Positions 7,552-18,400 of a stretch of 64,000 bases of DNA are shown piece after piece (position 1 is the stretch's first letter; each line of letters begins with the position of its first letter). The DNA is from Treponema vincentii (lineage in GTDB: Bacteria; Spirochaetota; Spirochaetia; Treponematales; Treponemataceae). The translations under genes and the position numbers were made by a program. Location: NCBI RefSeq assembly GCF_018336815.1, contig NZ_CP050497.1, positions 2,232,001 through 2,296,000 of the forward strand. Reading direction: 5' to 3'. A model generated the notes under the pieces. That model searched no databases. It worked only from the letters and a program-made list of their open reading frames with translations, and was not told the DNA's origin.

Positions 7552-10500
7552 TTAGAACGGGCGGTCGGCAAGGTATTTATACTCCTGCCAGCGCCGCTTC
7601 GCCTTCGCAACCGCTTTATCAAGCAGCATTTGAGCGCGTTCGGGGTTTGCATTCTTTAACGACTTGAAGCGTACTTCTTTGTACATAAAGTCTGCAAGGT
7701 TAAAGTCCGGCTCTTTGCTGTCAAGCTGGAAGGGGTTCTTGCCTTGATCCGTTAAGCGCGGGTCGTAGCGGTACAACGGCCACAGACCGCAGGTAACAGC
7801 CTCTTTCTGGTTCGACATACCCTTCGTCATGTTGATACCGTGGTTGATACAATGGCTGTATGCGATGATGATCGAAGGCCCGTCATAGCTTTCCGCTTCA
7901 CGGAATGCTTTGATAACCTGCGACATATTTGCACCCATGGAAACCTGTGCAACATACACATAGCCGTAGCTCATCGCCATCATACCGAGGTCTTTTTTGC
8001 TGGTCTCCTTACCGGATGCGGCGAATTTTGCGATAGCGCCGATCTGCGTTGCCTTTGACATCTGACCGCCGGTGTTGGAATACACCTCCGTATCGAGTAC
8101 CAGTACGTTGATGTTTCTACCGGAAGCAAGCACGTGATCCAAGCCGCCGTAGCCGATATCGTATGCCCAGCCGTCACCGCCGAGTATCCATACGGAACGC
8201 TTAACAAAGTGATCGGTCAAGGACAGCAGCTCTTTTGCAAGCGGGTCGGAAGATTTTTCCAATTCCTTTTTCAGATCGGCAACAAAGCCGCGCTGCTCAT
8301 CGATTGCCGCATCATCGGCCTGCGTATTGCTCAACACCTTATCGATAGTGGCCGCAGCGATACCTTTCTCTTTGAGCTTTCCGGCAACTTCGCGCGCGTA
8401 TTCCGCAAGCTTATCGCTGGTTAAGCGCATACCGTAACCGAATTCGGCAGCATCTTCAAAGAGGGAGTTCGACCATACCGGCCCTCGTCCGTCCGCGCGT
8501 TTTGCATACGGAGTCGTGGGGAGGTTACCGCCGTAAATGGAAGAACAACCGGTTGCGTTTGCAATAACGGCACGATCGCCGAAGAGTCGCGACAGAACAC
8601 CGATATAGGGAGTTTCACCGCAACCTGCGCAAGCGCCGGAGAACTCGAAGAGTGGGCGGCGCATACCGATACCTTTCGGCTGGCTCAAGTTGACCTTGCG
8701 CGTATCGGGGTCGGGAAGGCTCATAAAGAACTTCCAATTTTCCGATTCAACAGCACGGTGCTCGACAAAGCCTTCCATATTAATCGCTCTAATCGCCGGA
8801 TTTTCCTTAGACTTTGCAGGACACTGCTCCACGCAGATACCACATCCCGTACAATCTTCGGGAGAAACCTGAATGGTAAAGAGGGAATTATCGAATTCCT
8901 TGCCCTTATACGGTATAGAGCGGAATGCGGAAGGCGCATGGCCGATATTGGATTTATCGTAGACCTTCATTCTGATAGCAGCATGAGGACACACAATGGT
9001 ACACTGACCGCACTGAATACAGAGTTCGCTCTTCCAAATCGGGATATGCTCTGCAATTGCACGTTTTTCATACTGAGTCGTTGCAGTCGGGAAGGTACCG
9101 TCTGCCGGAATTTCACTTACCTTTACCGCATCACCTTCATTGATAGCGATTTTACCTAATATTTTGCGGACAAACTCCGGCGCATCGGCGCTCATTGCGG
9201 CATGGCGAGAAAGTTTACTCGTCGCCTCTTTGGGATAGGTAACCTGTTCAACCCCTTCAAGCGCCATATCGATGGTCTTGATGTTCTTCTGAACGATTTC
9301 CGGTCCTTTCTTGCCGTAGGATTTTTCGATAAATTTCTTAATCAGCGCTACCGCTTCGTCCTCGGGCAAAATACCGAAAATTTTAAAGAATGCGGTCTGC
9401 ATAACGACGTTGATACGGTTGCCCATACCCGCTTTTTCCGCAATCTTGACACCGTCGATAACGTAGAACTTCGCTTCTTTCGCGATAAGGTCTTTCTGCA
9501 CTTCTATCGGCAGATGCTCCCATACTTCATCCTTATTCCAGTGGCTGTTTAAAAGGAAAGTACCGCCTTTTTTAAGGCTCTTGAGCATATCGTAGGTTTC
9601 GAGGAAGGTGAATTTATGACACGCAATAAAGTCTGCTTGTCCGACGAGGTAGGGCTTGCGGATCTTTTTCTTGCCGAAGCGCAGGTGCGATGTGGTAATT
9701 GATCCGGACTTCTTGGAGTCGTACACAAAATAGGCTTGCGCGTTGTTGTCGGTCGCTTCACCGATAATTTTGATGGAGTTCTTGTTAGCGCCGACCGTAC
9801 CGTCCGAGCCGAGCCCGTAGAACATCGCCTGATGCATACCGGAATCGTCAACATGGAAGTGATGATCGTAGGCAAGGCTTACATGCGTTACGTCGTCTTC
9901 GATACCAACGGCAAAGTTGCTCTTCCTTTCTCCTTCCATATTATCAAATACGGCTTTAACCATTGCCGGAGTGAATTCTTTTGAACCCATACCGTAGCGA
10001 CCGCCGAGGATAACGGGATAGTGAGTAAAGGGGCATTTCTTTGCAGCCTGCATTTCACCGATTGCAGTGCGCACATCTTCGTAGAGGGCTTCGCCGAGCG
10101 AGCCGGGTTCTTTCGAGCGGTCGAGTACGGTGATATTCTGTACGGAAGCGGGCAATGCTTTTACAAAGGCTTCCGCGCTGAAGGGGCGGTATAAGCGTAC
10201 TTTCAGTAAGCCGTACTTTTTACCTTGGCTATTCAGATAGTCTACGGTCTCTTCTACCGTGTCAGCACCTGAACCCATCAGAATGATGACCGATTCCGCA
10301 TTGGGATCGCCATAATAGTCGAACAAGTGATAAGCGCGTCCGGTTAAGGTCGCGTATTTATCCATAACCCGCTGAACGATTTCGGGGGTTGCCAGATAGT
10401 ATTTATTAACCGCTTCGCGCGCTTGGAAGTATACGTCGGGGTTCTGAGCGGTTCCGCGAATCATCGGTTTTTCCGGCGTTAAGCCGCGGAGACGGTGTGC

Positions 10501-11106
10501 GCGTACCAGATCGTCATTGACCATCTGGCGCATCACATCCTGCGAAACTTCTTCAATCTTCTGAATTTCGTGAGAGGTTCTAAAACCGTCGAAGAAGTGG
10601 AGGAACGGAACGCGCGCTTCAAGCGTCGCAGTATGAGCGATAATCGCGAGATCCATAACTTCCTGTACGGAGTTGGAAGCCAGCATTGCCCAACCGGTTT
10701 GGCGGCATGCCATAACGTCCTGATGGTCGCCGAAGATGGAGAGTGCGCTGGTTGCCAGAGCACGGGCTGCAACGTGGAATACCGTGCTGGTAAGCTCACC
10801 GGCAATTTTGTACATATTGGGGATCATCAGTAAGAGACCCTGTGATGCGGTAAAGGTTGAAGAGAGCGCTCCCGTGGTTAATGCACCGTGAACGGCTCCG
10901 GAGGCTCCTCCTTCGGATTGCAGTTCGACGACTTGCGGCACGGTTCCCCAGATATTGGTTTTTCCGTGGGCGGAATACTCATCGGCAACTTCCCCCATCG
11001 GGCTTGACGGCGTGATAGGATAAATTGCGATAACTTCGCTGAGTGCATGCGCGACATGACCGGCGGCAGTATTACCGTCAATCATTACGAGGTTTTTTTC
11101 AGGCAT
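7552..11106 (-). CDS. nifJ: Pyruvate:ferredoxin (flavodoxin) oxidoreductase
   Basis: Single-chain PFOR of 1184 residues, the usual length. It converts pyruvate and CoA to acetyl-CoA and CO2 and passes electrons to ferredoxin or flavodoxin in the cytoplasm. In order: N-terminal domain with YPITPSSPMGE near residue 29, transketolase-C-like and gamma domains, an insert with two [4Fe-4S] motifs (CIQCGQC...CPH near 699, CTGCGIC...CP near 749), then the thiamine-diphosphate domain with CAGCGETPY near 827, GDGWAYDIGYGG and NTGGQ. The proximal-cluster cysteines are present. The ribosome site AGAAGGA precedes the ATG. It is monocistronic with its own promoter and terminator. It is the core acetyl-CoA-producing step of this fermenter. 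Confidence 0.97.
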   Translation of the reverse strand: MPEKNLVMIDGNTAAGHVAHALSEVIAIYPITPSSPMGEVADEYSAHGKTNIWGTVPQVVELQSEGGASGAVHGALTTGALSSTFTASQGLLLMIPNMYKIAGELTSTVFHVAARALATSALSIFGDHQDVMACRQTGWAMLASNSVQEVMDLAIIAHTATLEARVPFLHFFDGFRTSHEIQKIEEVSQDVMRQMVNDDLVRAHRLRGLTPEKPMIRGTAQNPDVYFQAREAVNKYYLATPEIVQRVMDKYATLTGRAYHLFDYYGDPNAESVIILMGSGADTVEETVDYLNSQGKKYGLLKVRLYRPFSAEAFVKALPASVQNITVLDRSKEPGSLGEALYEDVRTAIGEMQAAKKCPFTHYPVILGGRYGMGSKEFTPAMVKAVFDNMEGERKSNFAVGIEDDVTHVSLAYDHHFHVDDSGMHQAMFYGLGSDGTVGANKNSIKIIGEATDNNAQAYFVYDSKKSGSITTSHLRFGKKKIRKPYLVGQADFIACHKFTFLETYDMLKSLKKGGTFLLNSHWNKDEVWEHLPIEVQKDLIAKEAKFYVIDGVKIAEKAGMGNRINVVMQTAFFKIFGILPEDEAVALIKKFIEKSYGKKGPEIVQKNIKTIDMALEGVEQVTYPKEATSKLSRHAAMSADAPEFVRKILGKIAINEGDAVKVSEIPADGTFPTATTQYEKRAIAEHIPIWKSELCIQCGQCTIVCPHAAIRMKVYDKSNIGHAPSAFRSIPYKGKEFDNSLFTIQVSPEDCTGCGICVEQCPAKSKENPAIRAINMEGFVEHRAVESENWKFFMSLPDPDTRKVNLSQPKGIGMRRPLFEFSGACAGCGETPYIGVLSRLFGDRAVIANATGCSSIYGGNLPTTPYAKRADGRGPVWSNSLFEDAAEFGYGMRLTSDKLAEYAREVAGKLKEKGIAAATIDKVLSNTQADDAAIDEQRGFVADLKKELEKSSDPLAKELLSLTDHFVKRSVWILGGDGWAYDIGYGGLDHVLASGRNINVLVLDTEVYSNTGGQMSKATQIGAIAKFAASGKETSKKDLGMMAMSYGYVYVAQVSMGANMSQVIKAFREAESYDGPSIIIAYSHCINHGINMTKGMSNQKEAVTCGLWPLYRYDPRLTDQGKNPFQLDSKEPDFNLADFMYKEVRFKSLKNANPERAQMLLDKAVAKAKRRWQEYKYLADRPF

Positions 11107-11183
11107 AGTATCGTCCTTCTAAAGTATGGTGTGAATGGGTGCGTATACTATATTATTCAATATAATATATCCGATTTGCATAC

Positions 11184-11212
11184 AGCATAGTCTTTTAATG
11201 CAAAAAGTGCAA
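11184..11212 (-). promoter_or_regulatory. nifJ promoter
   Basis: On the minus strand TTGCAC (11207-11212), a 17-base spacer and TATGCT (11184-11189). It is about 78 bases upstream of the nifJ ATG. An AT-rich inverted repeat between promoter and gene (around 11149-11170) could be a regulatory site. I see no convincing Rex box. Confidence 0.55.
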
Positions 11213-11314
11213 GAGTTGGACAATAGTTTCTTTTTGCCGTTTAAGTGCATTTTAAACGGAGCTTTATCGAGGTAAAAATCTTTTAATCCGCTATTCATGA
11301 TTGCCCCTGTGTGC

Positions 11315-11320
11315 TATACT
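11315..11320 (+). promoter_or_regulatory. -10 box of a probably leaderless helicase mRNA
   Basis: TATACT ends nine bases before the ATG at 11330, and no ribosome-binding site precedes that ATG. Transcription would start almost at the start codon. The -35 region is weak. Confidence 0.45.
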
Positions 11321-11329
11321 CATCGACAA

Positions 11330-13117
11330 ATGAATTTTTCTAATTGTAATCTAGATTCTCATCTTTTACAGGGGCTTGAAGAAGCCGGTTATATTGAATG
11401 CACTCCGGTTCAAGAGCAGGTGTTTTCCGCAGGAATGGACGGTTCCGATCTTTATGTACAATCTCAAACAGGTACGGGAAAAACAGCTGCGTATCTGGTA
11501 ACACTGATGCAACGGATGCTTGCTGCAGGAACCGAAGACCGCCGCCCCGCTTTGATTCTTGTTCCCACGCGGGAACTTGCCGTTCAAGTTGAAGAAGAAG
11601 CGCTTAAATTAGGTAAACATACGGGGATCCGTGCCGCGAGTTTTTACGGCGGCGTCGGATATCAACAGCAGGAAGAAGCGCTTAAAAACGGAGTAGACCT
11701 TATCATCGGTACCCCCGGCCGCGTTATCGATCTTGAAAAATCAAAAACCATGAAGCTGAAAAACGTCGGCTTTTTAGTCGTTGATGAAGCAGACCGTATG
11801 TTCGATATGGGCTTTTATCCCGATTTGCGCAGCCTCCTTTCGGTATTGTCTAAAGCGGAAGAGCGGCAAACGATGCTGTTCAGCGCGACCTTAAATACGT
11901 GGGTAAAAAACCTCGCGTGGGAATACACCATCGATGCAAAAGAAATCACCATCGATGCGGATAATGTGACGGTTGATGAAATCAATCAGAAGCTGTTCCA
12001 CGTGGCTGCGGAGCAAAAAATGTCCCTGCTGCTCGGTATCTTGCGTAACGAAAAACCGGAGAATGCCATCATCTTCTGCAACACCAAAAAGACAACGGAG
12101 ATTGTTGCAAAGCGGCTGCGCATTAACGGCTATGCGACGGAATTCCTCATCGGCGATTTGCCCCAACCGAAGCGGCTGCATATTATCGATTCGTTTAAGG
12201 CGGGTAAACTCAGCTGTTTGGTTGCAACCGATGTCGCGGCGCGGGGAATCGATATCAATGACCTCGCAATGGTTATCAACTACGACCTTCCAAATGAGGC
12301 AGAGAACTACGTACACCGAATCGGCAGAACGGCGCGGGCGGGAAAGACCGGCGCTGCGTACAGCCTCTGCTCGGAACAGGATGTGTACAACCTTCCCGAT
12401 ATCGAAAAGTATATAGAAGCAAAGATACCGGTTGTTATCCCCGGCGAAGAGGATTTTGAAAAAGACCGCAGCGCCGATCAGTATATACGGCTTGACCGCG
12501 ACTCCTTTGACGAAGAACGATCCGGCGGACGGTTCGGACGCAAGCCGCGCCCCGGTGAAAAATCGAGGCGGGATGAGAAAGACTCCCGACGCAGCGCTAA
12601 AACAGCAAAACCTGCATCCCGGCTTGCCGATTCAAAGCGTAAAAAGAAAGGCGCGCAGGGAGAAGACAAAACCGATAGAAAATCTGCCGACTCACTCGGC
12701 GGCTTGAGCTTTGAAGAGCGGATGGCATACTACAAAAAACAGTACGGAAAAAAACTTGCCTCACAGGATAGCGCCACCCTTGCGGATACCAACGAGGGTA
12801 CGGGAAACGCCAAAGAAAGCCGCAATGCTCAGCCTTCTGCCGACAAGAAAGGAAAGGCGGGAGCAACCGCAAACCGCGCTAAAAATCGGCAGGGGCAGCC
12901 TGAGAAAAAGCGGCGCAAGGGTGATAAATACGTTCCGTCTCAAACAGGCGATACACGGCAAGGAGCAAAGCAAAAGAGACGGCCTAACCAAGACCGAATG
13001 CCGGAACCGCGGAGCCGAACCGGAAAGGCGCCGGTACAGTCTTCGGCACAAACTCAGCCGGTAAAACAAAAAACGGGCATATTCGGTATGCTGAAAAAAC
13101 TGTTTACCGGAAAGTAA
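11330..13117 (+). CDS. DEAD-box ATP-dependent RNA helicase
   Basis: Cytoplasmic RNA helicase of the RhlE/RhlB-like group, about 595 residues. Both RecA-like domains are complete: Q motif (TPVQEQVF), motif I SQTGTGKT near residue 45, Ia PTRELAVQ, II VVDEADRMFD near 150, III FSATL near 183, V VATDVAARGIDI near 300 and VI HRIGRTARAG near 330. From about residue 395 a long, lysine/arginine-rich, low-complexity tail follows, probably disordered and RNA-binding. The start is set at MNFSNCN by the Q-motif spacing and the -10 box. An in-frame start at 11297 lies upstream of that box. It likely works in rRNA maturation or mRNA turnover. Confidence 0.93.
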   Translation: MNFSNCNLDSHLLQGLEEAGYIECTPVQEQVFSAGMDGSDLYVQSQTGTGKTAAYLVTLMQRMLAAGTEDRRPALILVPTRELAVQVEEEALKLGKHTGIRAASFYGGVGYQQQEEALKNGVDLIIGTPGRVIDLEKSKTMKLKNVGFLVVDEADRMFDMGFYPDLRSLLSVLSKAEERQTMLFSATLNTWVKNLAWEYTIDAKEITIDADNVTVDEINQKLFHVAAEQKMSLLLGILRNEKPENAIIFCNTKKTTEIVAKRLRINGYATEFLIGDLPQPKRLHIIDSFKAGKLSCLVATDVAARGIDINDLAMVINYDLPNEAENYVHRIGRTARAGKTGAAYSLCSEQDVYNLPDIEKYIEAKIPVVIPGEEDFEKDRSADQYIRLDRDSFDEERSGGRFGRKPRPGEKSRRDEKDSRRSAKTAKPASRLADSKRKKKGAQGEDKTDRKSADSLGGLSFEERMAYYKKQYGKKLASQDSATLADTNEGTGNAKESRNAQPSADKKGKAGATANRAKNRQGQPEKKRRKGDKYVPSQTGDTRQGAKQKRRPNQDRMPEPRSRTGKAPVQSSAQTQPVKQKTGIFGMLKKLFTGK

Positions 13118-13135
13118 GCGGCAAGGAATCAACAA

Positions 13136-13246
13136 CCCCGACGCGAGCGTCGGGGTACAATGATCAATGTTTCGCATTGTATGTTCTATAAGGTGGTTGC
13201 AGTCGGCTTTAATACCCTTCGTTACGACGCAAGCGTCGGGGTATTA
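13136..13246. repeat. Two related GC-rich palindromes
   Basis: CCCCGACG-CGAG-CGTCGGGG at 13136-13155, and a nested pair TAATACCC...CGACGC-AA-GCGTCG...GGGTATTA at 13210-13246. They share the CGACGC-GCGTCGGGGT sequence and fill the gap between the helicase and pepT. The first may end the helicase transcript, but it lacks a T tract. Confidence 0.5.
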
Positions 13247-13277
13247 AACCCTCCGCACGAATAAGGAGGAATACGTT

Positions 13278-14486
13278 ATGGATGCAGTAAAACGCTTTTT
13301 TAAATACATTGCAGTCGATACCAAATCGAATGAAGATAATCCCGAATGTCCCAGCACCAAGGGACAGCTTGAGCTTGGAAAGATGTTGGTGCAGGAATTG
13401 CACGAGCTGGGCGTAGCCGATGCCGAACAGGATGCGCACGGATATGTCTACGGAACAATCCCTGCCAACACCGATAAAAAAGCGCCGGTTATCGGATTTA
13501 TTGCACACATGGATACCGCGCCCGACTTGGACGGAAAATGTGTCAACCCGCAGATTGTGCACTATAAAGGCGGCGATATTAAACTGAACGAAACCTATTC
13601 GCTGACGGTAAAGGAATTTCCGTTCCTCAACAAACTTATCGGCGAAGACATTATCACCACTGACGGCACCACGCTTTTGGGCGCGGATGATAAATCGGGC
13701 ATCACCATCATCATGGGGATGATTGAATACCTCCGCGACAACCCGCAGGTGCATCACGGTACGATTAAAATCGGCTTTACCCCCGATGAGGAAATAGGCA
13801 GAGGTGCAGACCTCTTCGATGTAAAAAAATTCGGAGCGGATTTTGCGTATACCATCGACGGCGGAGAAATCGGCGAGCTGGAGTACGAAAACTTTAACGC
13901 CGCAAGCGCTAAAATCGAAATTCAGGGGAAAAACGTCCATCCGGGTACGGCAAAGAATATCATGATCAATTCGCTGCGGGTTGCCGGCGAGCTGGACGCT
14001 ATGCTGCCGGTGGAACAAAAGCCCGAATATACGGAAGGGTATGAAGGTTTCTTTCTGCTTACTCACCTCAACGGCGCAGTGGATCACACTACTATGTCGT
14101 ACATCATCCGCGACCATTCTACCGACAAATTTGAGCAAAAGAAAACGCTGCTGCGGAATGCCGTTGCTTTTTTGAACACAAAATACGGCGCCATCATCAC
14201 GCTTTCCATTACAGACAGCTACTATAATATGCGCGGACAAATTGAACCGCATATCGAAATTATCGACCTTGCAAAGAAGTCTATGGAAGAGATCGGCATC
14301 ACGCCGATTATCCACCCCATTCGCGGCGGGACGGACGGCGCACGGCTCTCGTTTATGGGACTCCCCTGCCCTAACATCTTTGCAGGCGGTTTTAACTTCC
14401 ACGGCCGTTTTGAGTGCATCCCCGTAAGCTCCATCTATAAGGGGATCGATTTACTCATCCGTATTATCGAAAACGCCGTAGGATAG
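13278..14486 (+). CDS. pepT: Peptidase T (tripeptide aminopeptidase)
   Basis: Cytoplasmic di-zinc M20-family aminopeptidase that releases the N-terminal residue from tripeptides. It has 402 residues, close to the family's 407. Visible metal and catalytic residues: HMDTAPD near residue 77, LGADDKSG near 136, PDEEIG near 171 (general base Glu), TIDGGE near 193 and NFHGRFE near 373. AAGGAGG precedes the ATG at good distance. The 3' end is complete but abuts, tail to tail, a broken grpE whose open frame continues into pepT on the other strand. This junction looks like a rearrangement point. Confidence 0.95.
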   Translation: MDAVKRFFKYIAVDTKSNEDNPECPSTKGQLELGKMLVQELHELGVADAEQDAHGYVYGTIPANTDKKAPVIGFIAHMDTAPDLDGKCVNPQIVHYKGGDIKLNETYSLTVKEFPFLNKLIGEDIITTDGTTLLGADDKSGITIIMGMIEYLRDNPQVHHGTIKIGFTPDEEIGRGADLFDVKKFGADFAYTIDGGEIGELEYENFNAASAKIEIQGKNVHPGTAKNIMINSLRVAGELDAMLPVEQKPEYTEGYEGFFLLTHLNGAVDHTTMSYIIRDHSTDKFEQKKTLLRNAVAFLNTKYGAIITLSITDSYYNMRGQIEPHIEIIDLAKKSMEEIGITPIIHPIRGGTDGARLSFMGLPCPNIFAGGFNFHGRFECIPVSSIYKGIDLLIRIIENAVG

Positions 14487-15064
14487 GGATACGCTTTTCC
14501 CTGCACTTCGTAATACTGCAGCCCGTACTTCGACTCAAGTAGCGAAGATAAGCCGTTCCGGATCATTACAACACCCTGCATAAAGGCAGCAGCGCTCTCT
14601 TCTCCGGCCTTTTTACCCGCTTCGATTGCGCGATCAAAGTCATCCAATATTAGCAAGAGGTCGGAAATCAAATTCGTGTTTGCGTAATCGATTGCCTCCT
14701 GCTTTTCCCTTATCATGCGCTTACGGTAGTTATCGAAATCCGCAGCCTTGCGCAGATATTGATCCTGCAATTCCTTGCACTTTGCTTCCAAAGATGCGAG
14801 CTTTTCGGCAGCAGACGGCTCCGGCTTTGCCTCTTTCGATGCTTCCGTATTCGGAGCAGTTTGTCCGGCCGCCGTGTTTCCATGCTCTTGATTGCCGGTT
14901 TGCTGCTCTGGCCCCGCATGCTGTTCGGCATTTTTCGTGCTGTTGCCGTGCGGGTTTGCATCTGCAGCTTTTTTACCGGCTTCGGCGTCCGTGTTCATAC
15001 CGTTCTGCTCTGTCGGCTGAGCTTCGCACTCCGGCTCATGCCTTTTTCCGTGTTTTTTTGTCAT
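14487..15064 (-). pseudogene. grpE: Truncated grpE (nucleotide-exchange factor of DnaK)
   Basis: The N-terminal and coiled-coil parts of GrpE are present: an acidic/low-complexity head, then EKLASLEAKCKELQDQYLRKAADFDNYRKRM (read here from positions 14830-14700) and NLISDLLLILDDFDRAIEAG. The homology stops after KYGLQYYEVQGKA. The C-terminal beta domain that contacts the DnaK ATPase domain is missing, and the open frame runs on into antisense pepT to 14435. No dnaK or dnaJ follows. GAGG six bases before the ATG at 15064 supports the start. It is probably a relic left by a rearrangement, with an intact copy elsewhere. A functional shortened form cannot be excluded. Confidence 0.75.
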
Positions 15065-15317
15065 TCCTTTCCTCAAATTATCCGGCACTTTATCTGCCTG
15101 TCGGCCGAATTGCCGTTTTATTCTTTATTTGACAGATAGAAAATACTAACGGAATCGCAAATGGTCAAGAAAAAATAATTGACAGGGTAAACGTATCAGG
15201 TTGTTTTTCATATCCGCCACGGATGGCGGTGATGCTATACAGCAGCGAGATTTGTGTAATTTACCTTTAATCGGTATTATGATAGTATTCGGCTAAGATG
15301 GATGGAGCAGTGTAAGT

Positions 15318-15414
15318 GTCGCGTTAGTAAATCTCATCGCGACCTGTAAAACAGGAACTGTGGATACAGTACCTACTCTACTGAGCTTAATATGAAAAGA
15401 AGGAGGTTTCTCCT
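15318..15414 (+). promoter_or_regulatory. Structured leader with a masked ribosome site
   Basis: A chain of short hairpins precedes the surface-lipoprotein gene: GTCGCG/CGCGAC (15318-15343), CCTGT/ACAGG (15343-15355) and ACTG/CAGT (15357-15370). A last hairpin AGGAG-GTTT-CTCCT (15401-15414) holds the Shine-Dalgarno sequence in its stem directly before the ATG. This could control translation. I recognise no known riboswitch. The part from 15065 to 15317 holds no gene or clear signal, and no CIRCE element for grpE. Confidence 0.45.
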
Positions 15415-18400
15415 ATGCGTAAACTTCTTATTTTTTTGGCAGCCATCGTTTTATGTGCCGGATGTGAAAATTATCAGGCCGATATTGACACCTATTTAAG
15501 TTATTGGTCAACACAGGCTGCAATTGTCCAGTCTGGCTTTGATCCTGCAATCACGGTACGAACCGATAAAGACACAATACAGAGTATTCCTTCATCAAGT
15601 AATGTAACGGTAATATTTACCGTTCGTAATCCTAAAAAAATTAGTTTTAAATTGCCGGGACAGCCTACTTCTCCCGCCGATATTGTCGTTTTTCCCACAG
15701 ACGTTGCAGGCACAACGACAAGCAGCCCAAAACAACCCGATGATTATGAACTGACACAGGATTCATACAGTCAATTAACGCTCACATATAAAAAGGAATT
15801 TTTACAAAAACATGAATACGGCAAAAAGAATATCGGATCGACGATTACGCTGTATGCTAAAGACGGGAGAAAATTTCCAGAAACATTTAAGCTCAATGTA
15901 AAAGCAAATACCCCTCCGCCCAATCTTATCTATCGAGCAATCGGTAAAACCGCTACAGCCGATGTAAACGGCAAGCATTACTATGTGTTGTTCCTTGAAG
16001 TGTCGGGTATGGATACGGAGATAAACGGATCGGACCTTCTGCATAAAGATATTACACAGCTTTCTATCGCTGTCGATACCGTTAACGGTAAAGGCAGACA
16101 AAAGCGGATTCGATATCAACGGCGCATGCGGGCGGTTGTTGGAATACAGTAATGCAGCAGCTTTAGAGCTTGTAGATGTTGAATCAGGAGTAACGCCCGA
16201 TATATTACCGGCTTCAACTGAAAAATGGATTCTTTGCGTAAAAACGGATGTCGAAGTTCGCGGCGCGGTAAAGCAGTACCGGTTTCGACTGCAAGATGAG
16301 GCTGGGCTGTTTTCCGAAGATGAATTACGTGTTTCGACCAGTATCAATAAAGTCAGTCCGGTACATATAGATGTTCAGACCGGCAATTGGATAACAACAA
16401 TGAAGAGCGGAAGTGAAGCCGATCCGCATGAAATAGTATATCAACCCGGTACGGGAAAGGTATTACTGCGAGTGTCAACGGCTACAACCGGAGCTACGGT
16501 ATATTATAAATTGGAACGCAACAGTTCGATTGTAAGCAAAAGCTCCGGACAAACACCTCAAACGATAGAATTACCTGCCGTTCCCGATGCCGTATATAAG
16601 CTTACGGTATGGGCGGAAAAAGAGGGTTTTGAGAATAGTCCGGAAGAAGTGGTATGCTATAAAACAAAACGCAGTAACGGACTGGAAATAAGCGCGGGAC
16701 CGAATGCTTGGGGACAGCTAAAAGCTGCCGTTGCAGCGGCCGAAGATGGAGACATTTTTTGGGTCGACGGCAGTATACAAGCAACCAATGCTGACGGTAA
16801 CAGCGGCGCAATAGAAGTTACTAAAAGCATTACGATAAAAGGCAAGAGCGGTAATGCGAATATCGATATGCTCGATGCAAATAAGAGCGGGCTCGGTGCA
16901 AGCGTTCACCGCATATTTAAGGTAAACTCCGGCACGCTTACACTGGAAAATCTTACCCTTAAAAACGGGAAAGCCGCGGGGGGAGGAGAAGCCGGAAACG
17001 GCGGCGCAATGCTGATAGAAAGCGGCGGAACCTTAACAATGACCGGCTGTGTCGTACAGGAATGTACAGCAGCAGCCAACGGCGGTGGCATATTGAATAA
17101 AGGTATACTCACAATGAATCACGGCCGCATTGAATCTAATGAAGCAAATGCAGGCGGTGGTATTTACAACACGGGAACGCTGACAATACATACCGGCAGC
17201 ATTTCTGCGAATACGGCAACAAACAACGGCGGCGGTATCTTCTTATATGAAGGAGCTTGTACGCTTAACGGTACCAAAATACAAGAAAACACTATAGGAA
17301 GCAGCGGAAAAGGTTCGGGCATATATCTGCATCAGCCTAATGGTGCTGCACTTACTATAACAGGCACAACGCAGATCGGAAGTAGAACGGATACAAACAC
17401 CCTATGTCTTGGAGCCCAGACGTCGCAAGGTGCTTTTGTAACGGCAAAAAACTTTTTGACAGGTTTCTATATCAATATTGAGCCGCAGGACTATGATGCT
17501 CAAAAGAATACAACCTTGGTAAAGCTACCTAATGGGTATGCTGCTCTATATAACTATTGTTTCCATTTAACAGAGGCGGGTTCACTGGCGGAGGGCTGGG
17601 TATTAATTTCGAACGACGATGATAAAGAGCTTGTATTGAAAAAAGGAACGGCGATAAGCGGCGGCGGCGCCTATGATTGGGAGAGTCTCAAAAAGGCAAT
17701 AACTGAGGCGGAGGCAGGTGATACGATTGTTGTAGATGGTGAAATTACAGCTAGTACTCTTTCCGGTAACTATGGCCAGATTTCTGTAACCGAGAGCATC
17801 ACCATACGCGGTAATAAAGGTCGTACATACGATATTCTCGACGCAAATAAGGAAGAACTCGGTTCAAATGCACACCGTATCTTTAATGTAATGGGTTCCG
17901 ATACAAAGCTTACGCTCGAAAATATCACTCTTCAAAACGGCAAGACTGCGGGTACAGGCGACAATGGTATGGGCGGCGGTATCTACTGTAAGAGTATTAA
18001 AGAGCTAACGATAAAGGGCTGCGTTATTATGGACTGCGAGGCAGATATAGAAGGCGGTGGAATATGTGTAGCTGCATCGGGCAGTGTCAACACGGAAGCT
18101 GTTATAACTGAGACAAGTATTTCGGGAAATACAGCCAAAAACGGTGGCGGTGTAGCAGTAAAAGGTGCAAAGCTTATGATAGAGCCGGACTGTACGATTG
18201 GCGGCGAACAGGACTATAACGGAACGGATCCCAGTAAAGCAAAAGGCAACAAAACGATAACCGGTGGAAAGGGCGGCGGTATCTACGTGGGTAAAAAGGC
18301 TGAGTGTACGATTAAAGCAGGAGTTACTATCCGGCATAATACGGCCGATGCCGGTGGCTATCTTCTGACAGGAGGAGGAGGAATATATGTCGGCGATCCG

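Noticed and set aside
8758..9159. Open frames antisense to nifJ
   Set aside because: They are shadows of a strongly conserved gene. No ribosome sites or recognisable proteins.
13209..14402. 397-codon open frame antisense to pepT
   Set aside because: pepT on the other strand has all catalytic motifs, a ribosome site and normal length. The antisense product is Phe/Val/His-rich with no domain.
15065..15200. CIRCE operator expected upstream of a heat-shock gene
   Set aside because: No TTAGCACTC-N9-GAGTGCTAA-like sequence is present near grpE.
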